The position numbers and the translations under genes were made by a program. A stretch of DNA of 64,000 nt from Rhodospirillaceae bacterium. Lineage in GTDB: Bacteria > Pseudomonadota > Alphaproteobacteria > Rhodospirillales > Rhodospirillaceae. Numbering within the stretch: position 1 is the stretch's first letter; each line of letters starts with the position of its first letter. Positions 53,844-62,357 of the stretch are shown piece after piece. Below the pieces are notes generated by a model. That model saw only the letters and a program-made list of their open reading frames with translations. It was not told the origin of the DNA and ran no database searches. The stretch spans positions 1-64,000 of the forward strand of contig SHWP01000001.1 of NCBI GenBank assembly GCA_009693785.1. Direction: 5' to 3'.

Positions 53844-54692
53844 CTAAGCCTTCAAATAGTCCGCAATAGCCTTGGCTTTGCCCTCCACACCGTCGGTCGT
53901 ACGCACCAGCTTGGCCCCGGGCACCAGGGCGGCCATCTGAGCGGCGGCTGACTGTAAATGGGGTGGTTCGGTATCGGCCTCCAAGACCAGCACGGGGCGT
54001 TTGATCAGGGGCAGGCGCTGGAGCGGTTCGTAGCGGAAGGCCGCCAAGTAGGCCTTGTGATAGGTCGTGAGCGCTTTCAACACATCGACGGTATGGGCAT
54101 GGAGGTGCTCATTGCTCGGCATCTCGCGGGTGGTTTTGTGGGCCGGATCGCGCATGAAATAGGGAAAATGAAAAATCTGATCGCGCACGAAATGGAAGGC
54201 CCAAACAAACTGCCGGCCCATGTCATCGGGTTTCATTTCGGGCGCATAGTTCGCGAATATTTGTTTCTTCATCTCGGGGTCGTATTCGGTGATGCCATCG
54301 AAGATCACCTTGCCGATGCGGTCAGGGAAAAGAATAGCCAGTTCGGCGGCGGTGCGACAGCCGGTGTGCGCGCCATACACGTCCACACGGTCGATCTTGA
54401 GGGCATCAAGCACGCGGCGGACACTATCGGCGAAATAGGCAATGTCCGGCGTGTCGGGCGCCGGTGGCGCTGAATCGCCATTTCCCAAGGTGTCGGGCGC
54501 GATCAGCCTGCGCGTCACACCATGGGTCCGCAGCGCGCCCAAAAGGGGCTCTAACCCGCGCGCCGAGGCAGGCGAGGCATGCATCAAGTACAATGGCAAT
54601 TGGCCTGACTTAGTTTCTGCACATTCTCGAATATGCACCAAACCCTCGGCAATCCTCACAAATTGCCGGTCAATTAACAGATCTTGCGCCAT
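53844..54692 (-). CDS. Alpha/beta hydrolase-fold protein with His in the nucleophile elbow
   Basis: A 282-residue alpha/beta hydrolase-fold protein. The oxyanion-region strand is LYLMHASPASARGLEPLL, and the nucleophile-elbow position reads VDVYGAHTGCRTAAELA (G-A-H-T-G in place of G-x-S-x-G). Other parts are PDTLGNGDSAPP and, near the end, RPVLVLEADTEPPH. The classic serine is therefore replaced by His, so hydrolysis by the usual mechanism is doubtful, although some families with this pattern exist. ATG 54692 follows GGGGGC. It lies 75 bp from the divergent PAS_5 gene. Confidence 0.82.
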   Translation of the reverse strand: MAQDLLIDRQFVRIAEGLVHIRECAETKSGQLPLYLMHASPASARGLEPLLGALRTHGVTRRLIAPDTLGNGDSAPPAPDTPDIAYFADSVRRVLDALKIDRVDVYGAHTGCRTAAELAILFPDRIGKVIFDGITEYDPEMKKQIFANYAPEMKPDDMGRQFVWAFHFVRDQIFHFPYFMRDPAHKTTREMPSNEHLHAHTVDVLKALTTYHKAYLAAFRYEPLQRLPLIKRPVLVLEADTEPPHLQSAAAQMAALVPGAKLVRTTDGVEGKAKAIADYLKA

Positions 54693-54767
54693 ATTTGCCC
54701 CCGGTGAAGCCCCAATCCAAAAGCTTAACAAATCCGATAGCGCCTAGTTTAGCGGTTGTTTGGCACG

Positions 54768-55382
54768 ATGGGTACTTGCACAATTCAAAAAGTTACGACC
54801 CGTACTGGGTTGTTGAACTTTGTTGCATTTGGGGCCGATACCGCCGTGTTGAAAATTGTCGACGCCCGCTGTCAATCGTTCCTTGATCATTGGCGCACCC
54901 TGCCGCGCCGGGCTGGACAGATTATTCCCCATTCCAACGATTACCTCGACCAAGCGCCGGCCGAACTAATGCCCGCAGTGTTTATCCATGAGGTTTTGGA
55001 GGATGGACTGCTGGTGCGTTTCATGGGCACGAAGCTCGTCGAGCGTTGGCGCCGTGATGATACCGGCAAAATGTTTGGCACACATCTCGATGATGCAGCA
55101 CGTGGACGGTTATTGAGTGTTGTCAATACGGTTGTGAATCATCCTTGTGGGATACTGCAACACGGGTTTTTGGCAACCTCGGCCGGGCGTCAGGCGATGT
55201 TCGAGGCGATTTTGCTTTCGCTTTCAGTCGAGCCCTGGCAGCCCAAACGCCTAATAGTTTATAGCGTGATCTTGGACGTGCTTGGGCGCGAGGAACATCG
55301 CAGCCGTTTTGCCGCCGCTGGCGAACGCTGCTGGATGGATATTGGCGCGGGTCTACCCTCGTATCCGATTCCGCCAGAATAG
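54768..55382 (+). CDS. PAS_5-domain protein
   Basis: A 204-residue cytoplasmic protein. The central region, CQSFLDHWRTLPRRAGQIIPHSNDYLDQAPAELMPAVFIHEVLEDGLLVRFMGTKLVERWRRDDTGKMFG, has the layout of the PAS_5 family (PF07310) common in alphaproteobacteria. The start is ATG 54768; a TTG at 54756 is also in frame. There is no ribosome binding site of note and no effector domain. Its role, probably sensing or binding a small ligand, is unknown. It is divergent from the alpha/beta hydrolase gene. Confidence 0.75.
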   Translation: MGTCTIQKVTTRTGLLNFVAFGADTAVLKIVDARCQSFLDHWRTLPRRAGQIIPHSNDYLDQAPAELMPAVFIHEVLEDGLLVRFMGTKLVERWRRDDTGKMFGTHLDDAARGRLLSVVNTVVNHPCGILQHGFLATSAGRQAMFEAILLSLSVEPWQPKRLIVYSVILDVLGREEHRSRFAAAGERCWMDIGAGLPSYPIPPE

Positions 55383-55493
55383 AGCACACTAAGCCAATCG
55401 CCGTGCTGCCGGTTTGGACTCAAATTTTGGCTGTTGCAGAGGGTGCCTATACCGTAAGACACGCCGCAATCTTAAATTTATAACGGTATCGCA

Positions 55494-58094
55494 GTGGCTC
55501 GAACGCGACTCTTTATCAGCGTTTTATTCTGTCTTGCAATTGCCGCGTTTCCAGCATTGGCGGGTGTGGAAGAAATTGTCGTCGTTGGCTCGCGCCTCAA
55601 GGGTGAGCGATCCTTAGGCCCATCGCCGGTCGTCAGCGTGTCCGCGAGTGAGTTCGCAGCTTCCGGTTTTACACAAACAGCGGATATCGTGCGTGCGCTA
55701 CCGTTGAACTCAGGATCTGAATTCAACATTGATCCGTTCACTCAAAACCTTTCCGGCGGCACATCGAACTTCAATTTGCGCGGCCTGGGGCTGAACGCCA
55801 CGCTTGTGTTGCTCAATGGCCGCCGCCAAACCATATCCGGCGGCGTGGCTGACGATGGCTCGACCTTTGTTGATGTCAACGCACTTATTCCGCTGATTGC
55901 GCTTGAGCGTCTTGATGTTCTCAAAGATGGCGCTGCGGCTCTATATGGTTCGGACGCTGTCGCCGGAGTAGCCAATTTTGTCACCCGCACAACGTTTTCG
56001 GGCGCGGAAGTTCAAATCGACTACGCCAATACGGCCAATGCCTCACAAGATGATCTGACGGGCTCGGCAATTGTGGGCGGCGGGACAGAACGTTTCCACG
56101 CCATGTTCTCGGCCAGTTATTTGCGCCGCTCGTGGCTGCCCGCGCCCGAACGCGAATTCACCAAAGGCAAAGCGTTCTCTTCGTTTGGTCAGCCCGGTGC
56201 ATTTATTCTTCTGCAACGCTCACCCGTGTTCCCCGATTTGCCCTTTGGCGTGGATCGCAACCTGCCCGTCATCGACCCTGATTGCAGCAATGTCGGTGGC
56301 ATTCCCAACCCCCGTAATCCGCAACCATCAGGCGTTACCAGCGCTCGGATTGGCACCTGCACATTTGATTTCGCGCCCTACTACCATCTCATTCCGCGTG
56401 AACGGCGGTGGAACGCCTTTGGTAGCGCCGAACTTGAATTGAATGATCAGGCAACAGTTTATGCCGAAGCGGCTTATGCTTGGAACGCCACACTCCGCGG
56501 CACGTCGCCTTCTTTTCCCATTTTAAATCCGCCAGTCGTGCCTGCCATTAACCCCGGCAATATCTTCGGCGTGCCGGTGTTGTTTTTGGGCCGGCCGTTC
56601 GGTGCGAACGCGGGTGGCGGGTTGGTGCGGCATACGTCCGAGACTTGGCGCAGCGTTATAGGTGTGAAAGGTCGCATCGCCAGTTGGGATTGGGATATCG
56701 CTGCGACGCAAAGCCAAAATAACTTTCTCGTGGGCGTCGAAAATGCGCTGACAGATCGGTTTCTTGCCGCGCTTAATGGGCGTGGCGGGCCCAACAACAA
56801 CCGTTTCTTCAACCCCTTCGGGTCGGCAGCGCGCAGCCGCCCGGGCGATACGACCTATAATGATCCCAGCGTCGCAGCTGATTTCAATTCCATCGCCACT
56901 TACGACTACCGCACCAGGCTCACCACGGTTGATGCCGCCCTCACGGGCAATGTGGCTCAGACCGCGAACGGGCCATGGGGACTGGCGCTGGGCGGGCAAT
57001 ATCGCCGCGAGCGGGTGATCGGCGACCTCGACGATCAATTCAACCGCGAGAACTATTTGTTTTTTATTGGTGCCCCGGATTTTGCGGGCACGCGCAACGT
57101 ATGGGCGGCGTTTGGCGAGTTACGCGGACCCATCGCACCCAAGCTTGAGGCGCAGATCGCACTACGTCACGAAAACACCCGGGGCGGGTTTTCATCGACC
57201 GATCCTAAGGTTGGGTTGGCGTGGACTCCGGCGCCATGGCTGACGGGCCGGGCAACCTACGGCACTTCGTTTCGTGCACCCTCGACGTTTCAAGCGTTCT
57301 CGGTGCAAACGGTGCTGGAGGATATTCTCGATCCGCTGACGGCCACGCGCGGCTTTCGCGGTGTGCGCACCAATGGCGCCCCAAATCTCAAGCCCGAACA
57401 AGCCAAGACCTCTAATGTTGGCGTTGCGCTTACGCCTAATGAAACACTCAAGGCCTCGATGGATTACTGGCGGTACGATTACACCAACATCATCGTGAAG
57501 CAGGGCGCGCAGGCCATTGTTGATGCCAACCCCCGCGATCTGCGCATCGTGCGCGCGGCCGGGCAAATTCTGCGTATCGACACCAGCTATATCAATGCCT
57601 CCAAGGCGCTGACGGATGGCCTTGATTTCACGATCCGGCAAAAATGGGGTGATTTTAACGCTGCCGCCGAGGCGACATGGATCAACCGCTTTATCATTCA
57701 AGACTCGCCCACCGCACCCCGCCGCGATGTGGCGGGCAATCGCAACTTCCGGACCTTCGCGCGATCATTGCCGCGTTGGCGGGGTAATGCATCCCTTGCA
57801 TGGCAGCGCGACGCTCAACAAGCCTCGGCTTTTGTACGTTATGTCGGGCCGTACTTGGACGATCAAAACGCGAACCGCCGCATCGACAGCCACGCCACAG
57901 TAGATGTGCAATATGGCTATCAAATGGGCGGTACGATATTGGGCGAGAATCGGAATATTTGGCTTAGCATCGGCGCGCTGAACCTATTGAACAGCAATCC
58001 GCCCGATGTGCTGACCAATGCTGGCTACGACAGCAAGGTTCACGACCCACGCGGGCGGGTGCTGTATATCCGCCTTAAAACGGCTTGGCCCTAA
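55494..58094 (+). CDS. TonB-dependent outer-membrane receptor
   Basis: An 866-residue receptor with a signal peptide (RTRLFISVLFCLAIAAFPALAG), a TonB box-like EEIVVVGSRLKG immediately after, a plug domain (about residues 35-160: TADIVRALPLNSGSEF, NLRGLGLNATLVLLNGRRQ, LERLDVLKDGAAALYGSDAVAGVANFVTR) and a beta barrel ending RGRVLYIRLKTAWP. Start is GTG 55494. It should import a scarce ligand (a siderophore, B12 or a glycan/peptide) using TonB-ExbBD; the ligand is not indicated. No cobalamin or heme-type riboswitch is seen in the 111 bp upstream. It is followed after 42 bp by leuC, probably by chance. Confidence 0.92.
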   Translation: MARTRLFISVLFCLAIAAFPALAGVEEIVVVGSRLKGERSLGPSPVVSVSASEFAASGFTQTADIVRALPLNSGSEFNIDPFTQNLSGGTSNFNLRGLGLNATLVLLNGRRQTISGGVADDGSTFVDVNALIPLIALERLDVLKDGAAALYGSDAVAGVANFVTRTTFSGAEVQIDYANTANASQDDLTGSAIVGGGTERFHAMFSASYLRRSWLPAPEREFTKGKAFSSFGQPGAFILLQRSPVFPDLPFGVDRNLPVIDPDCSNVGGIPNPRNPQPSGVTSARIGTCTFDFAPYYHLIPRERRWNAFGSAELELNDQATVYAEAAYAWNATLRGTSPSFPILNPPVVPAINPGNIFGVPVLFLGRPFGANAGGGLVRHTSETWRSVIGVKGRIASWDWDIAATQSQNNFLVGVENALTDRFLAALNGRGGPNNNRFFNPFGSAARSRPGDTTYNDPSVAADFNSIATYDYRTRLTTVDAALTGNVAQTANGPWGLALGGQYRRERVIGDLDDQFNRENYLFFIGAPDFAGTRNVWAAFGELRGPIAPKLEAQIALRHENTRGGFSSTDPKVGLAWTPAPWLTGRATYGTSFRAPSTFQAFSVQTVLEDILDPLTATRGFRGVRTNGAPNLKPEQAKTSNVGVALTPNETLKASMDYWRYDYTNIIVKQGAQAIVDANPRDLRIVRAAGQILRIDTSYINASKALTDGLDFTIRQKWGDFNAAAEATWINRFIIQDSPTAPRRDVAGNRNFRTFARSLPRWRGNASLAWQRDAQQASAFVRYVGPYLDDQNANRRIDSHATVDVQYGYQMGGTILGENRNIWLSIGALNLLNSNPPDVLTNAGYDSKVHDPRGRVLYIRLKTAWP

Positions 58095-58136
58095 GGCGTC
58101 CGCCACTCTATATATCTGGTGGCAAAGAGGGTTTTC

Positions 58137-59540
58137 ATGGCACGCACGCTCTACGACAAAATCTGGGATGCTCACGTTGTGCACCGCTATGACAACGGCG
58201 ATTGCGTCATTTATATCGACCGGCATCTCGTCCAAGAGGTTTCAAGCCCTCAGGCCTTTGGAGGCCTGCTTGACGCCAAGCGCAAACTCCATCGCCCTAG
58301 TGCGGCGCTGGCGGTGCCCGATCATAACGTGCCGACGACATCCGACCGCGCCGAACGCATCGACGACCCCGAGGCGGCGTTGCAGCTTGAGATGCTGATC
58401 AAGAACACAAAATCCTTCGGTATGCCCTACATCACCATGACCGACGAGCGCCAAGGCATCGTGCATGTCATTGGGCCCGAGCAGGGCATGACATTGCCAG
58501 GTGTGACGCTGGTGTGCGGCGATTCGCATACCTCCACGCACGGCGCCTTGGGCGCGCTGGCCTTTGGAATTGGCACCTCCGAGATCGAGCACGTACTCGC
58601 CACGCAGTGCCACGTGATGACGAAATCAAAATCCATGCGCGTGGCAATGGACGGCGCATTAGGAATGGGTGTGACCGCCAAAGACATGGCGCTGGAAGTG
58701 ATTGCCACCATCGGCACGGCTGGCGGCACCGGGCATGCGGTGGAATATACCGGCAGTGCCGTGCGGGGGCTGTCGATGGAAGGGCGCATGACGTTGTGCA
58801 ACCTCACCATCGAAGCGGGTGCGCGCACCGGCATGGTTGCCCCCGATGAGACCACGTTTGCCTATATCAAGGGCCGTCCCATGGCGCCCAAGGGCGAGAT
58901 GTGGGAACGCGCCGTGGCGCACTGGCGTACATTGGCGAGCGACCCTGGAGCAGTTTTCGACACCGAAGTTAAAATCGATGCGGCTAGAATCGCGCCTCGC
59001 GTAACTTGGGGCACAAGCCCGGAAGACTCGCTACCCATCACCGCCGTGGTGCCCTCGCCAGCCGATTATAAGGACGCCAACAAAGCTAAAGCAGTTGCTC
59101 GCGCGCTTGATTATATGGGCCTAACGCCGGGGACCAAGTTGAGCGACGTGAAAATCGACCGTGTGTTCATCGGTTCGTGCACCAACAGCCGCATCGAGGA
59201 TTTGCGCGCGGCTTCGGCCGTGGTGAAGGGCAAAAAGCTCGCCGCCCACGTGAGTGCCATGGTCGTGCCGGGGTCAGGGTTGGTGAAAAAACAAGCCGAG
59301 CAAGAAGGCCTTGATCGCATTTTCATCGCCGCAGGCTTTGAATGGCGTGAACCAGGCTGCTCGATGTGTGTCGGCATGAACCCCGACCGGTTAGAGCCGG
59401 GCGAGCGCTGCGCGGCCACCTCGAACCGCAACTTCGAGGGCCGCCAAGGCAAGGGCGGGCGTACGCACCTCATGAGCCCCGCCATGGCTGCGGCCGCAGG
59501 CATTGCAGGTAAGCTCACCGACGTACGCCACATGGCTTAA
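58137..59540 (+). CDS. leuC: 3-isopropylmalate dehydratase large subunit
   Basis: Aconitase-family subunit that isomerises 2- to 3-isopropylmalate in leucine synthesis, with LeuD as its partner. The sequence follows known LeuC proteins closely: [75 protein letters not shown], and the [4Fe-4S] ligand regions IGSCTNSR (Cys about 348) and GCSMCVGMN (Cys408 and Cys411). The 467-residue length is one more than the 466 I recall for E. coli LeuC. ATG 58137 has AGAGG upstream. No leuD gene is found in the window; the next gene is a DHDPS-family lyase. Confidence 0.96.
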   Translation: MARTLYDKIWDAHVVHRYDNGDCVIYIDRHLVQEVSSPQAFGGLLDAKRKLHRPSAALAVPDHNVPTTSDRAERIDDPEAALQLEMLIKNTKSFGMPYITMTDERQGIVHVIGPEQGMTLPGVTLVCGDSHTSTHGALGALAFGIGTSEIEHVLATQCHVMTKSKSMRVAMDGALGMGVTAKDMALEVIATIGTAGGTGHAVEYTGSAVRGLSMEGRMTLCNLTIEAGARTGMVAPDETTFAYIKGRPMAPKGEMWERAVAHWRTLASDPGAVFDTEVKIDAARIAPRVTWGTSPEDSLPITAVVPSPADYKDANKAKAVARALDYMGLTPGTKLSDVKIDRVFIGSCTNSRIEDLRAASAVVKGKKLAAHVSAMVVPGSGLVKKQAEQEGLDRIFIAAGFEWREPGCSMCVGMNPDRLEPGERCAATSNRNFEGRQGKGGRTHLMSPAMAAAAGIAGKLTDVRHMA

Positions 59541-59564
59541 GGATATTGCCGCCGTGATTACGCC

Positions 59565-60470
59565 ATGATTCCGCTTGCGGCTGATTTTCTGCGCGGGTCG
59601 TACACACCGCTGATCACGCCGTTTCGCGATGGTGCGGTGGACATTGCGGCCTATGCAAAATTCGTCGATTGGCAGATCGCGCAGGGCACGAACGGCATTG
59701 TTGTCGCGGGTACTTCGGGTGAGCCAACGGCACTGACCGTTGCCGAGCGGTGTCAATTGTTGGAAGCAGCACTAGGTGCGGCCCATAAACGCGTGCCGGT
59801 GATCGCTGCCACGGGCGCGGCTTCTCATGCCGATACTGCGCAACTCACCGAGCATGCGACCAAAGCTGGCGCCGATGCCATCCTGGTGCTCACGCCCATG
59901 TTCGCTAAGCCGCCTCAGCGGGCGCTTAAAGCTTATTTTCTCGACATCGCACGGCGTACCGACAAACCAATTCTGCTCTATCAAATCTCAAGCCGGACCA
60001 ATGCCACGCTCACGCTAGAAACGTGCGTGGAGATCATGGCTGCCGCCCCCCACGTGATTGGCATGAAACAATCCGACCCCAACCGGCCTTTCGTACGCGA
60101 TGCTTTGAAGAAGTTTGGACCCGCGTTTCGCATCTTCATGGGTCTCTCAGAGATCGCCTGGGACATGGTGGGCGAGGGGGCCTGTGGGTTGATTGTGGCG
60201 CTCGCCAATATTGTGCCCAAGATTATCTCCGAGATTACTCAGCACGCCAAAGCTGGGCGAGTAAACGATGCGATTGCTGCTTATGCAGGCATTGATGCGC
60301 TCAATACAGCAGCGTTTCTTGAGACAAATCCACTGCCATTGAAATATCTGGCCCGGCGCATGGGACTGATTCCAACGTTGGAGTATCGCTTGCCGCTGAT
60401 GGCACCTACGTCAGAACTCGCCGCACAGCTTGATTCGGCCTTGCTCGCCGCAGGTTTGATTTCCGGTTGA
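59565..60470 (+). CDS. Dihydrodipicolinate synthase-family aldolase/lyase
   Basis: A 301-residue (beta/alpha)8-barrel enzyme of the DHDPS/N-acetylneuraminate lyase family. Known positions compare with DapA as follows: GTSGEPTAL for GTTGE (second Thr replaced by Ser); LTPMFAKPPQ where DapA has PYYN (the Tyr107 position is Phe); LLYQISSRT, keeping the Tyr133-Arg138 pair; and IGMKQSDPN, with the Schiff-base Lys. Because Tyr107 and Thr45 differ, it may not be a lysine-pathway DapA but another pyruvate-dependent lyase. It starts at ATG 59565, 25 bp after leuC, and may be cotranscribed with it. Confidence 0.82.
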   Translation: MIPLAADFLRGSYTPLITPFRDGAVDIAAYAKFVDWQIAQGTNGIVVAGTSGEPTALTVAERCQLLEAALGAAHKRVPVIAATGAASHADTAQLTEHATKAGADAILVLTPMFAKPPQRALKAYFLDIARRTDKPILLYQISSRTNATLTLETCVEIMAAAPHVIGMKQSDPNRPFVRDALKKFGPAFRIFMGLSEIAWDMVGEGACGLIVALANIVPKIISEITQHAKAGRVNDAIAAYAGIDALNTAAFLETNPLPLKYLARRMGLIPTLEYRLPLMAPTSELAAQLDSALLAAGLISG

Positions 60471-60480
60471 TGATTAAACA

Positions 60481-60508
60481 GAAACCTCGCCGTGAAGGGC
60501 GAGGTTTC
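60481..60508 (+). terminator. Terminator-like hairpin after the lyase gene
   Basis: An 11 bp perfect stem (60481-60491 with 60498-60508) with a 6-base loop, 11 bp after the lyase stop. The T-run is weak. Confidence 0.6.
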
Positions 60509-60906
60509 ATTGAATTGGATGATTGATCCAATTCGTGCGCCCGAAGGCACAGTGTAATCGGCTGTGCAACGAAGCCGATTGTTTGTGAGCAGCCTTCAAG
60601 ACTGCTGATCCGGTGGAGTCATGCTGTTAAGGCGCCCTCCTGGCTATCTGCTGCCGCCTCGCCCAATGCTTGCGGCCCCGAGGTCCGGTGGCGAAGGCGA
60701 TGTGGGGATATCCCCGCTGCTCCTGTTCGTCCCGGACCTACGGTTAATCCTCCGCCTCTGTGCGGCGCAAATGCAATGGTGCGCTGCAAACTCGATCTTG
60801 ACCAATCGGTTAGGCTGTCGCTTGATGACCCCGCACGGGGTCGCTATTCGGCGACTCCACCATCAGATCAAGCCGCCAAAAGGCAAAACCGGGGAGCAAT
60901 ACGACC
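60509..60906. other. Structured non-coding region upstream of dienelactone hydrolase
   Basis: About 400 bp with no supported gene but many inverted repeats: 60512-60519 with 60527-60534 (8 bp perfect); 60556-60563 with 60573-60580 (8 bp perfect); 60681-60688 with 60732-60739 (8 bp perfect), enclosing the palindrome 60704-60715; and, next to the downstream gene, a closing stem 60820-60826 with 60867-60873 that contains two overlapping, mutually exclusive hairpins (60827-60832 with 60837-60842; 60840-60844 with 60851-60855). I compared it with 6S, SRP, RNase P, tmRNA and common riboswitches from memory and saw no match. It may be a non-coding RNA or a structured leader. Confidence 0.4.
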
Positions 60907-61584
60907 ATGGCTAAAGGTTCAATGATCACACTTCGTGCCGCTGACGGGCATGGTTTCGGGGCCTATAAGGCGGTTCCGGCCGGAACGCCCAAGGGCGCCG
61001 TGGTGATTTTGCAAGAGATCTTTGGGGTTAATAGTCACGTGCAACATGTCTGCGATGAGTACGCAGGCGATGGTTTTGTTGCCGTGGCTCCGGCGTTGTT
61101 CGATCGCGTCGAGAAAAATCTGGTTCTTGGTTACGCCGAGATTGGCCAGGGCCGCGAGGTGGTGGGCAAGCTGACCGAGGCGATGTTGGTGGCAGACGTG
61201 CAAGCGGCCATCGACGAGTGTGCCAAGGCAGGTCAGGTGGTGCCCATCGGGTATTGCTTCGGCGGGGCCATCGCTTATCTCGCAGCCAGTAAGTGCAAGA
61301 ACTTAGCGGGCGCCGTGGATTATTTCGGAACACGCACGATTCAGTATGTCGAGACCATGACGCCATCGGTACCAGTCATGTATCACTTCGGACTGAAGGA
61401 TAAGAGTATTCCTTCGGAAGGAATCACCAAGATCAAGGCCGCCCACCCCTCCGGCACCTATTACCTTTATCCCGACGCCGATCACGGGTTTACCTGTGAC
61501 GAACGCCCGCAGTTCTATGATGCGGCGGCCACGAAACTGGCCAAGGAACGCACCTTGAAATTCCTCGCCGACGTCATGCAGTAA
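60907..61584 (+). CDS. Dienelactone hydrolase-family protein
   Basis: A 225-residue alpha/beta hydrolase of the DLH family. The triad is visible: Cys117 in IGYCFGG, Asp164 in FGLKDKSIP and His193 in DADHGF, with the conserved Glu37 in LQEIFGVN. DLH enzymes open dienelactones in chloro-aromatic breakdown, but many family members have other esterase roles; nothing nearby points to aromatic degradation. Start is ATG 60907 with GGGGAG some ten bases upstream. It directly follows the structured leader described above. Confidence 0.9.
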   Translation: MAKGSMITLRAADGHGFGAYKAVPAGTPKGAVVILQEIFGVNSHVQHVCDEYAGDGFVAVAPALFDRVEKNLVLGYAEIGQGREVVGKLTEAMLVADVQAAIDECAKAGQVVPIGYCFGGAIAYLAASKCKNLAGAVDYFGTRTIQYVETMTPSVPVMYHFGLKDKSIPSEGITKIKAAHPSGTYYLYPDADHGFTCDERPQFYDAAATKLAKERTLKFLADVMQ

Positions 61585-61589
61585 AAATC

Positions 61590-62357
61590 GTGCTCGAGTT
61601 TTTTGGATTTCCCGACGCCCGCACGGCGATCATCGTGATGATCGGTTTTTTTGTGGCAGGCTTGGCCAAGGGCGCCTTTGGCCTGGGCATGCCATTTTTC
61701 GGCATGCCCATCATGACATTTGCCATTTCGTTTCAATCGGCGTTGGGCATGTTCGCCGTGCCGAATTTCACCGCCAATTTTCAACAAATGCTGATGGGCG
61801 GGCGGATCGTTTATTTCTTCCGGCGGTTTGCTTGGTTGTTGGCCACGACGCTTGTGACCGTGCCGTTCTCGGTGCAGTACATGGTGACGATCGATCAAGC
61901 CACATGCCTGCTCGTGTTCGGAAGCCTCGCGTTCCTGTTTGCTGGCGTGCAGATGTTTCCGGTCAGCTTCACAGTGTCACCGGCTCAAGAACGCTGGATG
62001 AACCCCATCGTTGGCCTGCTGTGCGGGGCCTTGGCAGGATTGTCGGGTCTCTATGGCCCAATCTTGATCGTTTACTTTATGGCGTTGAGATTATCGAAAG
62101 AAGATTTTGTGGCAGCGATTTCGCTGATGTATTTCATGGGCTCGTTGGCGATTTATGGCGCACTGGCCTATGCCCATGTCTTGACCTTCGAACTATTGGC
62201 CGCCTCGGCTGTCGGTGCGGTAATTATCGGGCTGATGGTTCATTTCGGGCAATTCGTGCGCCAACACATCAACGAAGCGCGCTATCGCAAACTCATTCTG
62301 CTTTTGCTGATGGCCATCGGGATTGAAATGATTTTGCGAAGCCAATCGATAGGTTGA
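61590..62357 (+). CDS. TauE/SafE-family membrane transporter
   Basis: A 255-residue membrane protein with about seven to eight helices. The first segment has GFFVAGLAKGAFGLGMPFFGMPIMTF, matching the TauE/SafE 'sulfite exporter' repeat, and the second repeat has GLLCGALAGLSGLYGPILIVYF. Members export sulfite, sulfoacetate or other organic anions; the substrate is unknown. Start is GTG 61590, 6 bp after the dienelactone hydrolase stop, so the two are probably one operon. Its stop is one base before the end of the convergent glycosyltransferase fusion gene. Confidence 0.85.
   Translation: MLEFFGFPDARTAIIVMIGFFVAGLAKGAFGLGMPFFGMPIMTFAISFQSALGMFAVPNFTANFQQMLMGGRIVYFFRRFAWLLATTLVTVPFSVQYMVTIDQATCLLVFGSLAFLFAGVQMFPVSFTVSPAQERWMNPIVGLLCGALAGLSGLYGPILIVYFMALRLSKEDFVAAISLMYFMGSLAIYGALAYAHVLTFELLAASAVGAVIIGLMVHFGQFVRQHINEARYRKLILLLLMAIGIEMILRSQSIG

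Noticed and set aside
60509-60906. 6S RNA, tmRNA, SRP RNA or RNase P RNA at the end of the lyase gene.
   Set aside because: None of the conserved core sequences I know for these RNAs is present; called only a structured region.
60621-60914. A 97-codon plus-strand frame in the structured region.
   Set aside because: It runs into the dienelactone hydrolase gene, is Pro/Arg-rich, and crosses the inverted repeats, so it is likely non-coding.
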